NCBI RefSeq assembly: GCF_001522545.3
Contig: NC_031771.1
Coordinates: 2,509,238 to 2,573,237 of the forward strand
Length of the DNA: 64,000 bases
Reading direction: 5' to 3'
DNA from: Parus major
Taxonomy: Eukaryota > Chordata > Aves > Passeriformes > Paridae
The position numbers and the translations under genes are program-made. The notes under the pieces were generated by a model. The model did no database searches. It saw only the letters and a program-made list of their open reading frames with translations, and was not told the origin of the DNA. This document shows positions 48,901 through 60,564 of this stretch, piece by piece (the first letter of the stretch is position 1; every line of letters begins with the position of its first letter).

Positions 48901-51772
48901 TTTGTGATTATTCTTTTTTTTTTTCCCCTCAGCCTCTGTATGTGGATGAGTCAAACCACCAAAGCATTTAGGAAACAATCCAGCAGCCAGCCCTGAGTGG
49001 CTCCTCCTTCCTCTGAGCACAGCTGACCGTCCATCCCCTTCCATATGGTGATGCCTGCCAGGAATCAGCGCCGCTGTTGGCTCGACGGGGCGCGCGCGTG
49101 TGCACGCACACGTTGTCCGGCGTTGGGAAGTGGGGCTGAAAGCTGGGGAACAGCCCCATTTTTATCTCTCCATCTAAATGTCAATTTATGTGTCCTGTAA
49201 TCGGGCCTGAGTGGCTGCAAAGGGTGGGAGAGGAAGGCTGCTCCTCTGCACCGCTCTGCTTTTAGGGGAGCGCGGCAAAGGTCTCCCCGTTTCGGCCTCC
49301 CCAGGGAGAAGAGAAGCGTGGCCAATGCTCACAAATAGAAAAACTGGCTTGGAGTAGTCTGGGGGGAGGAAAATCAGGTGATGGCTCAAGGGGATGTTAA
49401 GGGGATTTAAAGGAAGGTGCCAAGACTGGGGGGATGTACAGATGTGTTAGATTAAGGTAAACTATTTGCTACATCCCTATACACAGGATCTAGTGTGCAT
49501 AAATCAGCAAGAAAATGTTGGAGAGTGGGGAATTCTGATGGGATCTGAGCTTTTTCCATGGTGCTTTCCTGCAGGATTATGTCCAACCACCTCTGTGTAC
49601 ACTGCCTCTCCCAAGAATACAATGAGCATCCCCGAGTCTGCCAGCCCAGGTACTGTGTCTTTCCAGCTTCTTATTCCAAGTACCCTGACTGGGGATAGAG
49701 ATTAGCAGGGAATCAAATATAAATGCCTTTTTGATAAAAAAACCCCACCCAAACAATTAAAAAACAATGTTTGAGGAGGTTGGAAAGAACCCCCGAGGAA
49801 AGTCTGACACAGAGCACAAGGAAATTTGAGTTTTGGGAATAGGGAAAGGTAAGAGGTAACAGTGAACCTGCAGCTGTAAATTCAGTGGTGCTGGGATCCC
49901 AGGGGGCTCCACCTTATCTCTTTGAGCCCAGAGAAGCACAGACAAATCACAGAAGCAAACAGCAAAAGCCAAGGGGAGGAGTGAGAAGGGAGGGAATGAG
50001 CTGCATTTGATTAATTCCACAGCCAACTGGCACTCACTTGATGGAAATGCTAATTTTCCCCCTGACATACACCCACTAGTCATTCCCCTCATCTCCTCTA
50101 AATGAAGCAGTCTTTTCTTAAACCACAGGTAACACAAGAATATCCAGGTTTCCACCCTTCCTTTTCCTCCCTGTCACACCCCCACTTACAGGACCAGCTG
50201 AACTATTTACTGCTTGGAAATGCTACACAGCTGCTTTTTATTGCTGTGCTTGGTTAAGAGTCAGCCCTCACTCCAAAGGAACACTTCCTGCCCCGCTGGA
50301 AGCAGCCTGGGACAACTCCTGAATATCCACACCAGGTCACTGAGCGATACCTGCAGGTGCCTTTTACACTTTGTGCTCCCAGAGCAGCTCTTGGGGCTGC
50401 CTCACACGAAAACACAGGGCAGGCTGCTCCCCAAAATAAAGCTCTTTCTTACCAGAAACACATGTGAGGGGCTACTGCAGAGGCAGAAAGCGTTTCCAGC
50501 AGCCAGCCTGTAAATAAATGTCATCAGAAGCCCCCAAAGGGCTGGTTTAAACTGTGTGCTTATTTATTTACACAAGTATCTTGCACTGTTTCAGAGAAAT
50601 GACCCATTTGCAATGTTGCTGTATCCCCTGGAGAGTGCTGGGCTTCTAATGAGATCCAGGACAGAGTGGCTTAAAGGATTAGGAGCTGAAGTCACCGGGA
50701 GTCTGGGGAAGGAAGAAGCCAGCACTGGATCAAGACAGGTCCTGGGCTGTGGGGATGGAAGAGAAGCAGCCATGGATGGCTGCAGCTTAAAGCACGAGGT
50801 TTCCCTAGGTCTGGGCAGGCAGAAAAGTCCCACCAGCAGGAGCAGAGGGAGCGGGCAGTGCCGTGGAGTGCCCCGAGCCGTGAGGGCTGGCGAGGCTCAT
50901 CTGTTCAGTCACTCCTCAGAAATGATCAGCATCTTCCTCAGGCTGCTGCTGTGAGCCAGCACCGTGCCTCATTCAACTCCTCAGGATCAATACCTGGAGA
51001 GAAGTCAGCTATTGACCTGTTCTTTGGGCAAAACTGCACGGGAATTACCAATCCATGCACGCTGCAGGAACTCGGGAGAGGTCTTCTCAATGAACCAACC
51101 TTAAGATACAGCTGGAATTATCAATAGCCTTTCATCCTTCAAAGCAAAGTTTGTGCTAGGAGGAAAGAAATGAGATGATTTCCACGGTGTCATCTTGCCT
51201 TTTCAGTGGGAGACTGCCAGCTCTTCCACAAAACAAGCAGAGCCCAGCAACACTTGAGTTGCTCTCCCTCTACAATCCAAAGAAAGCTGCCACTGTAAAA
51301 CTTCAACAGCTTTGGAGTTACAAGGCTTGCCTTGTTCAACCACAGGTAAGTTGGGATGAGTCAAAGCTCCAAGATTTTAAAAGGAAGGAGGAGGAAAAGG
51401 AAAAAAAGCCCAAGGAACAAGCACACAGTGATAGTGGAAACTGTTTTGCAATCACTGGCACAATAAATGAGCCTTTTCAGTTGGAACAGGCTGCAGGATG
51501 CTGCACTAGTGCTCCAAGTAGCTGGGCTTGTATGCTCAGGAGAAGAGAGAAGGGACCTGTTCAAATCCCCCCCCCCCAGTTCACAGGAATAAACCCTGTT
51601 CTCCAGAGGGTGTGTTTAAATGTACTTTGCATTTTAATCTCAGAAGAAGCAAAGTTTGCCTAATAGCCTGAGCAAAGCATATTATTTGAATATTGAAAGA
51701 TAGTTCAGCTGCCTCTGTATCTGATTATCCCAGTCCTTCCCGTGGGCATTTACACCATGCTTAAACTTCCAA
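45924..51772 (-). other. CNOT6L: Probable CNOT6L 5' intron, left part
   Basis: Follows a good acceptor (TCAGACTAACAG) upstream of the MPKEKYD exon. No exon recognised. A 22-bp alternating purine-pyrimidine block lies at 49091-49112. Open frames are short and unlike known proteins. Assignment as intron depends on the promoter being near 58 kb. Confidence 0.5.
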
Positions 51773-51962
51773 ACAGAACCCCAGACTGGTCTGGGCTGGA
51801 AGGGACCTTTAAGCCCATCCAGTTCCACCTCCCTGCCATGGGCAGGGACACTTTCCACTCTCCCAGATTGCTCCAAGCCCTGTCCAACCTGACCTTGGAC
51901 ACTTGCAGGGATCCAGGGGCAGCCACAGCTGCTCTGGGTAACCTGCTCCAGAAGAGAGGCTG
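51773..51962 (-). mobile_element. CR1: CR1 LINE fragment
   Basis: Minus orientation, 5'-truncated: CTGGGCTGGAAGGGACCTTT, CCCTGCCATGGGCAGGGACA, CTTTCCACTCTCCCAG, CCAAGCCCTGTCCAACCTGA, GGATCCAGGGGCAGCCACAG. Same subfamily texture as the copy at 33.3 kb. Confidence 0.94.
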
Positions 51963-54900
51963 AACCTGTGTGGGTTCCTCTGTTCAGCCACGTGAAGGGA
52001 TTTCACCTAAAGCCAGGGAATACCTTTGGCAAGTTTTGCTGTAGTTTTTCAAACAGGTTTGTTTTCTGGTATTTCTTAACATACTGGAGGGTGAGAGGTT
52101 GATTACTGAGCTCTCTGAAAGTTAAAGAAGACAAATGCAGTCCAAAGCCCTGGTGCCACCTCCCCTGCTGTACAGGAATTGAGAGTAAAGGAAGAGCACA
52201 GACACAGTGGGTAGGTGCAAGAGGCAGGTATGGATTCAGGAATGCAGAAGCCTTGTTGACAGCCTGAGGTTTTCAACCACGTAATTTTCCAAGCAGAAAA
52301 TACTTGTGAGTCGTACTCATCTCCCCAAGTCCAAGGTTGTTTTGTTCAGACCTGCAGCTGCCATGAAATAAATGGCCAATGACTTAAAACTGAATTATTC
52401 CCCCTTTACCTGCATGGGAAGCACCTGGGGGTTCCTAGAGCAGGCAGAAAAACACCTTGCAATTCAGTCCCAAACCTCCTGCTCTATCCACAGGTCTCAA
52501 CATCCTTAACAGATCTGCTTCTCCCATCCACTCCAAACACTCCTCATTCCTCTGATGCGCTCCCCTCCTTCCCAATCTTTTGCTCTGGACTAAGGAGGTG
52601 GAGGAAGAGGTTTTACACTGGTACAAACACATCCCTGGAGACTCCTCCACTGCTCCCAGTGGCCAGGAGTGACTTGGATGGAGGAGAAAACGTGAGCCTG
52701 GCTCTTCCTGGCACCTGGGACTGTTCTGGTATGTGAGAAGTCATCTGGCCCTGCTTTCCTTTTGCTTTCTTAACCTTGCAGAACAAAAAAGGGATTAAAG
52801 GAAAGGCGTTCACAAGTGGAAATTTTGGCTGGGCAGTCATTCATCCTGTACTAGCTCTTTCCCACTGCCAGGGCCAGTTGTAAATTAATGTAATACAGTA
52901 AGTAAGAATTGAATTTTAAGCTACAGGGGGAGCAGGAAGAGCAAAGGATATTCTCCACGTGTCAGGGCTGACTCAGGATAAAGAAACATTTTTTATATCC
53001 AGCAAAGCATACAAAGTATGTTTTCTGCTTTCCCCCTTGCTCTGTTTTCCTGGGAGTATCCTATGGAGAAAAAAAAAGAGCCACAAAATCTGCAGAAAGA
53101 GGGCTTCAGCACTCTCTTCAGATGGTGCTTAAATCCAGAGCCTTCTGAAAGGGCCTTTAGATTGATTTCTTAGGAAGGAATAAAAAAAAAAAAGCAAAAC
53201 TAATTTGTGATTAGAAGGCACAAAGATGTTCACTCAGATGGAAGCATTCCTGAAAAGCGAGGGGAAAACTACTGGAGCAATTCATTCAGCTGCCCTAAAG
53301 GGTAAACAGCAAACTCCAACACCATCCACAAATCCTGATTATTATTAACAGCTTGACCAAAAGCTTGTGGGTTTTGTACTTTTCTTTGTACTCCTGGAAT
53401 CTGATGAACTTAAGAAAATGTGTTTGACACCAAAGCAAGGAGGAGGGTCCCTCTGCAGCATCACGAGGCTAAACATTCCTCCCTCTCCTGCAGCCTTTGG
53501 AGCTGCCTCGGCCTAGGAACATTTTTTGCCTTTAAAAAAAGCAAGTCAGATGTTAAATTGTGTCTTCCCTTGCAGGCCTTTGGAAGGAGCAGTGTGAGGA
53601 GCTGCTGACTTGCAGAGGAAACTCTGGAAGAACCAGTGGCCAGGAGAAGAAGACTCGGGCAGCTTTGCTTTGCATTCCCATTCCCAGCCTCTGGAGAGTG
53701 CAGGTGGGTGCAGAACTTGGGAAGGGGACAAGAGCTGCCTCTGGTAGTTTCCCTGCCATAAAAATTCCTGCTGCTCCTGGCTGAGTGCACAAGAGGTTTC
53801 CCTTGATGCTTTGTTTAAGGTAAGGAATGATCCAGATTCACATCAACAGGGCTGGTGGAAGGGTGTTCTGAAGGATCTGCCTCTTCATGTTTGAAATTTC
53901 CCAACCTTCCAGCTGCAAGTGGGGGGGAAGCCAAAACTAAACTCCTGCTGAAGGGATATATTTAATTTAGAACAAGCACTTACACCCTGCAAATTTGCAT
54001 TTGGAGTCCCACAGCCCCTTCATTGACATTTTTTTCTGAGTTTCTCAGAAAAAACACCAAGCTCCTCCCCAGGCAAGCAGGACAGGGAAGACAACACAGC
54101 ACACACAGGTGATTTCTGAGCATAAATGGTGCTGTGCAGTCGTAACCACCAGTGATGCCAGCCCTCAGGAAATGCCAGAGCAGGGGGCAGCACCCAGGAC
54201 CCTCACTGCTCTGTCTCTGCACACACAGGTTACGAGCTGTAGGTAAATTACTCCTCTGCCAGACACCCAGCAGCTCACTGGGGTTCTCGTCTCTTCCCCT
54301 GGTCTGGGTGCAGCTCCCAAAATCCCTGACTTGTAGCTACAACTGCTTGGAGCTGCTTTTTGTTCATCCTGGAGCGTTTTTCTAAGTGCTGGTTTAACAT
54401 CTCCCCCTAGAAGGGATAAAATGTGTTTCTCGTAGATCAGTGCATTTCTGAACGTTCCTAAAGTTACATCTCTGTAGGGAGATGCCCAAGAGGCTGCAAA
54501 AGTTCTTCTTCTAAACAAGATTCCACAAAGATTTTTATTTTTTTTTTTTCTTCCAGTGCTCTCTTTTATTCAGAGTAACTTCAGTTTCGTGTTTGTTTTT
54601 TGTTTTGGGGAGGGTGGGAGTGTGGATTTTTTTTTGTTTACAACTTTGAGAGAGGAATTTTCTCCCACACAACAGCAGCCAAGTCAGGCCCAGAACCTTG
54701 CCACTGCAGGTAAGTGTCACATAGCCCTTTTGTGAATTTACTGAGCCAGTCAGCAAGTTCAGCTAAAGGCCTTCCATGGTGCCCTCTGCATCCCCCTCCG
54801 AGACCTGAAGGCACAAATGGATCCAGCAAATCCTGTGCATGTTAAATTCTTTCTGCCATTTCCTGCCAGACACTTCAGTTTACTTGAAGTTGATGTTTTT

Positions 54901-56266
54901 GGGGTGGTCTTGTGGTGGGAATTTTGATGACAGCCTCGAGGTGCATGAATGACAGGGAAGGAGAGCAGCAGAATTCCAGAAATATTGTCACCACCTAAGG
55001 ATCTTGATAAAGAGACCTTTTTTTTTTGTTTGTTTTTAAGTCATTACAGGTGAGATGGAGAAGCTGCACAGACAAATCCCTGGAACCCAAGGAATTAATC
55101 AGAAGGTGAGGCTACACCACACTGTCAATGCAACAAGCACCCAAGCCTTGATTACAGCCTGCCATCAAGAGAACCACAGAATCTGGACAAAAAAATAAAA
55201 AAATATTACAAGAGGCTTAGCATTTAATGCTCTAAAGCACTAAACCCACAGCAAATCCTCCTGAATCTAAATATGCCTAAGACATCTTTTAACTTATTTT
55301 TTTCAAGTTTTCACAAATGCCATCTTACACTCTCAAAAAACTACGCTCTTCTTATTTAACTCCACAAGAGTTACTTTTGCTTTCTCAGTAGTCTGCAAAT
55401 CTGTTTACATCCCGTGCCTCGAGTGCCCTTTTGGCACTCCCAAAACCTCTCTCCAATAAAAAGCAAGCAAGTAAAAAGTAAGCACTTATTTGGATTTATC
55501 TCCCCTTTTAAGCCCAAGTAACCCAAAAAACGTGCAGCAGATTACAGCTGACAGAAGCAGAACTTCTTGGGGGAGGTTCAAGAAAGTTTGCTTGGAAATT
55601 GTGCACGTTACTGATGCATAATTTTACCACTTAAAACCTTGGGGAAGGTTTTAGTAAGAAATGAGAAACACATCCCCCCCCACTTGTGCAGACTGACTGA
55701 AACAAAAAAGTCAGTGGCTGCTGTGATCCACCTAAGTTTTAATTCTTGGTGGTTTAGATTTAAATTAAGTAGAGACTTAGACAGTGTGGAAATTAATTAA
55801 TTTTTCTCCACTGGTGCTTTTTCATTCTTCTAATAAGAGTCCACACACATGCCTTGGGATCACTTTCTGGCTTATTTCTCCTAGGACTGGTGTGAAAGCT
55901 AAACTTGGTCAAAAGCCTGCCTGGCTTTTTGCAAAACCACGGCTGTTAATGGAAAACAACGAAACGATCCCAGTTTATCCCATGAAAGGGAAGTTTCATC
56001 AGCACCTTCTGAGGGGAAGAGAACAGCCATAACCTCAATTCCACAAGACAATCCTCACTGCAAATGTGATGGAGCTCCTACAGATTGTGGATGGGAAGAG
56101 GAGAACCACGCACGGGAAATACACCCGGAGCAGCCGTCCCTTCCCTTCCCAGCCTGAGCAGGCGACATCCCTGCTACCAGGGACAGGGAAAAACACCCTT
56201 TAGAAAACCAAAACAAGCTCTATCAGTGCAAGTGCACTTCTGCAGATAACTGCTCCTGCAGCTGGG
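51963..56266. other. Probable CNOT6L 5' intron, right part
   Basis: AT-rich unique DNA with short poly-T and poly-A stretches (54538-54550, 54628-54638, 55018-55028). No gene, RNA or transposon recognised. Confidence 0.5.
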
Positions 56267-56345
56267 ACTTCTGCTGGCACAGCTGTGTCAGTCACGGGTC
56301 ACAGTCCGTCACCGTGCGCGCAGACAGAGCTGTGCCAGCAGAAGT
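56267..56345. other. Long near-perfect hairpin (23-bp arms)
   Basis: Arms 56267-56289 and 56323-56345 are reverse complements with one mismatch in 23; the loop is 33 nt. Arm core: CTTCTGCTGGCACAGCT. The flanks do not extend the pairing. It could be a small-RNA precursor, the remnant of a short inverted-repeat transposon, or chance duplication; no known miRNA was recognised. Confidence 0.7.
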
Positions 56346-57809
56346 TCGCTGTGCAGACCCGGTGGGAAGCTCCACTGACACGGATCTGCAAGGTTTTGCC
56401 TTTTTTATTCTGCAGCAGAGGTAAGCTCGTCCAGCAGGCTGCTGATGGGCTGTCTCACCCCTGACACATTAGGGTCTGGCCTTCCAGGGACGGGAGAAAA
56501 CTAAACTTTGCACAGGGACACCCATGGGCCATTTACACTGAGTTTTATCCTTCAGTTAAATGCACAAACTAAATGAAAAAGAGCCCCTGTAGGAAGAGAT
56601 AAAAGGGAATAAATTAAATTGTGCTTCAGCACTCGGAGCAGCCCCCGCTTTTAATAGTAAGAAGGGAACAAAACTGCAAGTGTTGAACAGGATTTGTTTA
56701 GCAGACAGCAGAGCTCTGCAGAATTTCCACTGCTCTGTGAAACCCAACAGCCACGCTCCAGCGGGGCTTTTGGCCTCCTCAGTCACCTCTGGAGGAGATG
56801 GCATGCCCAGGCTGCAGCTCAAACACAAGTTCTGTTTGGGTGAACCGACAGGATCCTGCAGCTGGGTGATGTGGATCCTTATTCCAGAGCAGGCAGCAGG
56901 GAGCTGTCAGCAGTGCACATCGTCCATCTGCTCCAGAGCAAAACTCTAACATCAGGCTGGGAATCCCTCCCTCGGTGCGGAGGGAACGGGGCTCTGTCCA
57001 GGACACCAGGTCGGGCTGTGGTGCTCCAGATCTCACCAGCCTGGATCCTGGATGCACGTGGCCTGTGGATGCTCCCTTGCGGGACAGGGATGTTTGGCAG
57101 GACCACTTTCCCTATTTTTCACAGAAATAAAATCACTGGCAGTGCTGTCTCTGTAAAGGCCGTGCTCTGCCCTCACCAGAGAGCTCTCTGGGATACGGCT
57201 TCTAGGAATTCCCTGGGTTGTGTCACGTTGTTGTTAGGAATAATATGCTATTTTTTTTCATTTTAACAATAAACACATTACTGTTGCTTTCATTATCAGC
57301 CCTGTCTACACACCATGAACAACTTCTGGGTGGGTGTCTGCCCCTCTAGGCTAGCTTTAAGCTGTGGGGAGGGCACCGATACAAATTTAATTGTAAAAAA
57401 TTCCCTGCTTAACCAAGGCCGTGTGAAATCCTTATCAGCACGGCAACTCAGGAGAAGTTGTACCTCCCCAAAACAAATACTCAGCCTATTCAAAGTTTCC
57501 CAATGGGCTCGATAAAAGCCACTGGTCTAAAGATTTCCAGGAGGTCAGATAAAATGTGATGTGACTGGGAGCGGCAGAGCCCTCCACCACATTTACCAGG
57601 AGAGCACTCCAGTTTAACAAGCGGGCCCCAGACTGTATCAAACCTCAGTATTTAAGCGTGTGCTTTCACTTGCAAGCACCACCGCGCCTGGGCTGGCAGC
57701 CCAGGTCTTATTGCAGGTGCCACTCCTGTCATCTTCCTCCTACAGAACTGCTGCGGACCATCGGGAGAACACTGGGAAAAGGTGGCGAGACCGGTGTCTC
57801 CCCAAAGCG

Positions 57810-57911
57810 CCCTAACCCCGAGAGCACCCCCATTCCGAGCACACCCTCACCCCGAGAGCACCCTAACCCCGATCACACCCTCACCCCGAGAACACCCTCA
57901 CCGACACTCTG
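57810..57911. repeat. 17-bp minisatellite, six units
   Basis: Units of about 17 bp like CCCTCACCCCGAGAGCA start at 57810, 57827, 57844, 57861, 57878 and 57895. Some units contain CCCTAACCCC, which resembles telomere repeat by chance; the period is 17, not 6. Confidence 0.9.
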
Positions 57912-58008
57912 GGGGTCGCCCCCAGTGCCGGGCCGAGCTCCCACCGTGGCACGCCAAGGGGATTGGGGCCGAGCGCTGGCCCCGTGGCCAAGTATCACCC
58001 TACAGCCG

Positions 58009-58332
58009 TGCCTCACCTCACGCCTGGGGTTAGTCCCGTGCCTGAGGTTCACCTCATGCCTGGGATTTGCGCCGTGACCGGCATTTACCCCACGACCAGG
58101 ATTCACCCCACAGCCGGGGTTCACCCCGCGGCCGGGATCTGTCCCACGGCAGAGGTTCACCTCACGGCCGGGGTTCACTCCGGGGCCCGGGTTCACCCCA
58201 CCGCCACTCTTCACCTCACGGCCGGGATTCGTCCCGCGGCCGATCCTCCCCCCATGCCCGGAATCGGCCCCACGAGCACGGCTCGCCCCACGGCCGCCAC
58301 CCGCGGCCCCGAGGCGAGCGCGGCATCTCCTC
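58009..58332. repeat. 18-bp minisatellite, about 18 units
   Basis: Degenerate tandem units of exactly 18 bp, consensus near GGGTTCACCCCACGGCCG; clear units begin at 58027, 58045, 58063, 58081 and so on. As 18 is a multiple of three, every frame yields a hexapeptide repeat and long spurious open frames. It ends 24 bp before the second assembly gap, so the array or its surroundings may be collapsed. Confidence 0.92.
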
Positions 58333-58356
58333 GGGCGGCTCCGGCTTCGGCCGCCG

Positions 58357-58786
58357 NNNNNNNNNNNNNNNNNNNNNNNNNNNNNNNNNNNNNNNNNNNN
58401 NNNNNNNNNNNNNNNNNNNNNNNNNNNNNNNNNNNNNNNNNNNNNNNNNNNNNNNNNNNNNNNNNNNNNNNNNNNNNNNNNNNNNNNNNNNNNNNNNNNN
58501 NNNNNNNNNNNNNNNNNNNNNNNNNNNNNNNNNNNNNNNNNNNNNNNNNNNNNNNNNNNNNNNNNNNNNNNNNNNNNNNNNNNNNNNNNNNNNNNNNNNN
58601 NNNNNNNNNNNNNNNNNNNNNNNNNNNNNNNNNNNNNNNNNNNNNNNNNNNNNNNNNNNNNNNNNNNNNNNNNNNNNNNNNNNNNNNNNNNNNNNNNNNN
58701 NNNNNNNNNNNNNNNNNNNNNNNNNNNNNNNNNNNNNNNNNNNNNNNNNNNNNNNNNNNNNNNNNNNNNNNNNNNNNNNNNNNNNN
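58357..58786. other. Assembly gap (430 N)
   Basis: 430 N inside a CpG island, directly after the 18-bp minisatellite. The length may be an estimate. Confidence 0.99.
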
Positions 58787-59060
58787 GAGCCGGCAGCACC
58801 GGCAGGGGCCCGAAGGAACCCCCTCCCCAGGCCCATTTTACCCCCGCAGTTTTCCCCTTCCTTTCCACATCCCCACCCCGGTTTTACAGGCGAGGACGCG
58901 GCTGTCATCGCGCTGCGGTGGGAGAAGGAAGAGTCCGCCTGGGAAGGCGGGGTGTGCCGTGTTTTTGAGCGTGCGGCCATCCCGTCGGTGCCTGGCACCT
59001 TAGTTTCTCCTCCTCTAGGTGCTGGGGTTTGATTCGGCGCCCAAGTGTCGGCGGCACGGA

Positions 59061-60240
59061 TCCTTGTGCAGGTAAATGTGGCTCCGGTGCTGAAGCCCAT
59101 CGCTTCCCAAAGACGCCGGCATCCCTTTGGTGGCCCGCTAGGATGGGCGTGAGGGAAAGGTGGACTGAAAGATAAAACACGAGCCCGGGCGCGGGGAGGG
59201 ATGTGGCTCTGTGCGTGCCCGAGTGGGAAAACGGTGCTGGAAAAAAAATAAATAAAATTTAAAAAGCGCCTGGGAGACGTAGGGAGTGTCTGAGGAAGCA
59301 ACAAGTGGTCGAGAGAGCACAGGGAGGGACAAGACATCAGGCTCTGGGGCTTTTAAGTGGAATTTGCTTTCTGCTGCAGCTGCCGGTGAGCTCATGCTGG
59401 ACCCAAAAATTTCATTGATGGCCGGAGAGCGGGATGTGGCTCAGCGATGGAGCAAGGGGTGTTGGTAGGAAGCGGGCTTTGGAGAGAGTGAGGTATTGGG
59501 GATGGCTGCCCATGAGCTGTGAGCCCGCGTTTCTCCCAAAATCCGTGGTCCACGGCAGAGAGCCGGCGTGCGAAAAGCCGGAGGCTCACAGGGGAGATGG
59601 CGAAGGGCGCGGGTTACCCGGCCACAGGTGCACGCTGAAGTCTCCTCTGACATCCACCACCTCGTCAGGAGCCACACACACCCGTCCAAAATCATTTCAT
59701 TTCCCCCCAAGAGTTTTAAACAAGTGTTTGTCACTCCTCAGCTGAGGCTTTTCCCCCACACATCCCCACTCTGTCCTTGCCCAGGATGCTGAGCCAGGAG
59801 TTGGATTGGATGAAGAGAGTTTTGTTACAATTCCTTTTACACAGCCACCCGTGTCTGATCCCAAAAGTCTTGGACACAGATCGATTGGGGAAGACTGCGG
59901 GGTTGGAATGTTTTTAGTCCAAAGCACATGGGCGTGGAATAAAAGCCCCCTTTAACCATTGTAGTTTGTGGCGCCACTCCGAACAGCTCGGGAGATGGTT
60001 CCACAGTCTTTCTAAGCGGATGCTGTTCCAGGAGAGTGAATGAGGCATCTCTTTTCCCACCCAATCTGCAAGGGGATAGGGGTGAGATGGCAGCCAGGAA
60101 ATCTCATTTTGGAATTAGGTGTGCCTTGCAGCGGACAATACTGAGCGTGTGAGGGGCAATGTTCTCCCGACCAGACGTGTCTGAGCAGCTGTGAACGCCC
60201 CCATGTCTGAGGGCCGCGGCTCCGACTGCCCTCAGCAGCC
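59061..60240. other. Spacer between the two CpG islands
   Basis: About 1.2 kb of mixed-composition unique DNA. No exon or repeat recognised. Confidence 0.5.
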
Positions 60241-60564
60241 GCCGCCATGTTGTTTCGGGGAAGGGGGACCAGTTTGACCTGCAGCGCTACGAGACAAGCG
60301 CGGCTTTGCCCTGAGGCCCCTCTCAGGCCGGTAAAGAAGCGAGCTGAAGGCTTTTAAGCAGCCCCCGGCAATCGGTCACCTCTCTCTGGGCAGCGGGCAG
60401 GCGCCGGAACCCCGCACCCGCGGAACGACAGGCCCAGGCGCGGCGGGCGGGGGGGACGGCAGTAGGTGGGACACCGCTAGCGGGCCCGCGGGCGGCCGGA
60501 ACGCTTCTTCTCGGTGTCGGGGAGCGAGTTCCGCGGGGAAGCGTTCCGGGGTGCACCGGGCGTA
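60241..60564 (+). promoter_or_regulatory. MRPL1: MRPL1 CpG-island promoter with YY1 and ETS motifs
   Basis: CpG-rich and TATA-less. GCCGCCATGTTG at 60241-60252 is a YY1 element on the minus strand. CCGGAAC (ETS/GABP core) occurs at 60404-60410 and 60496-60502, and as its reverse complement GTTCCGG at 60543-60549. The last two lie in a 12-bp perfect inverted repeat (60496-60507 with 60538-60549) ending 15 bp before the start codon. GABP/NRF-2 and YY1 are common regulators of nuclear genes for mitochondrial ribosomes; use here is inferred. Confidence 0.65.

Larger units (their letters stand above)
57950..59060 (-). promoter_or_regulatory. CNOT6L: CpG island with gap, probable CNOT6L promoter
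   Basis: CpG-rich sequence on both sides of the N run. It is the only island between the CNOT6L coding exons and the MRPL1 promoter, and CNOT6L needs an upstream 5' exon, so it is the best candidate for its promoter. No exon can be assigned because much of the island is missing. Confidence 0.5.

Noticed and set aside
51020..51060. Candidate upstream CNOT6L exon (minus-strand ATGGATTG/GTAATT)
   Set aside because: The donor phase would put the MPKEKYD frame out of register, and the residues do not match MRLIG.
57810..57877. Interstitial telomere repeat (CCCTAACCCC)
   Set aside because: The motif recurs with a 17-bp period as part of a minisatellite, not as 6-bp TTAGGG units.
58009..58332. CRISPR-like array
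   Set aside because: Head-to-tail 18-bp units without unique spacers, in a vertebrate genome: a minisatellite.
57873..59337. Long open frames on both strands across the second gap (up to 373 codons)
   Set aside because: They read through N and through an 18-bp tandem repeat, which keeps all frames open and gives artificial hexapeptide repeats. No splice structure or known domain.
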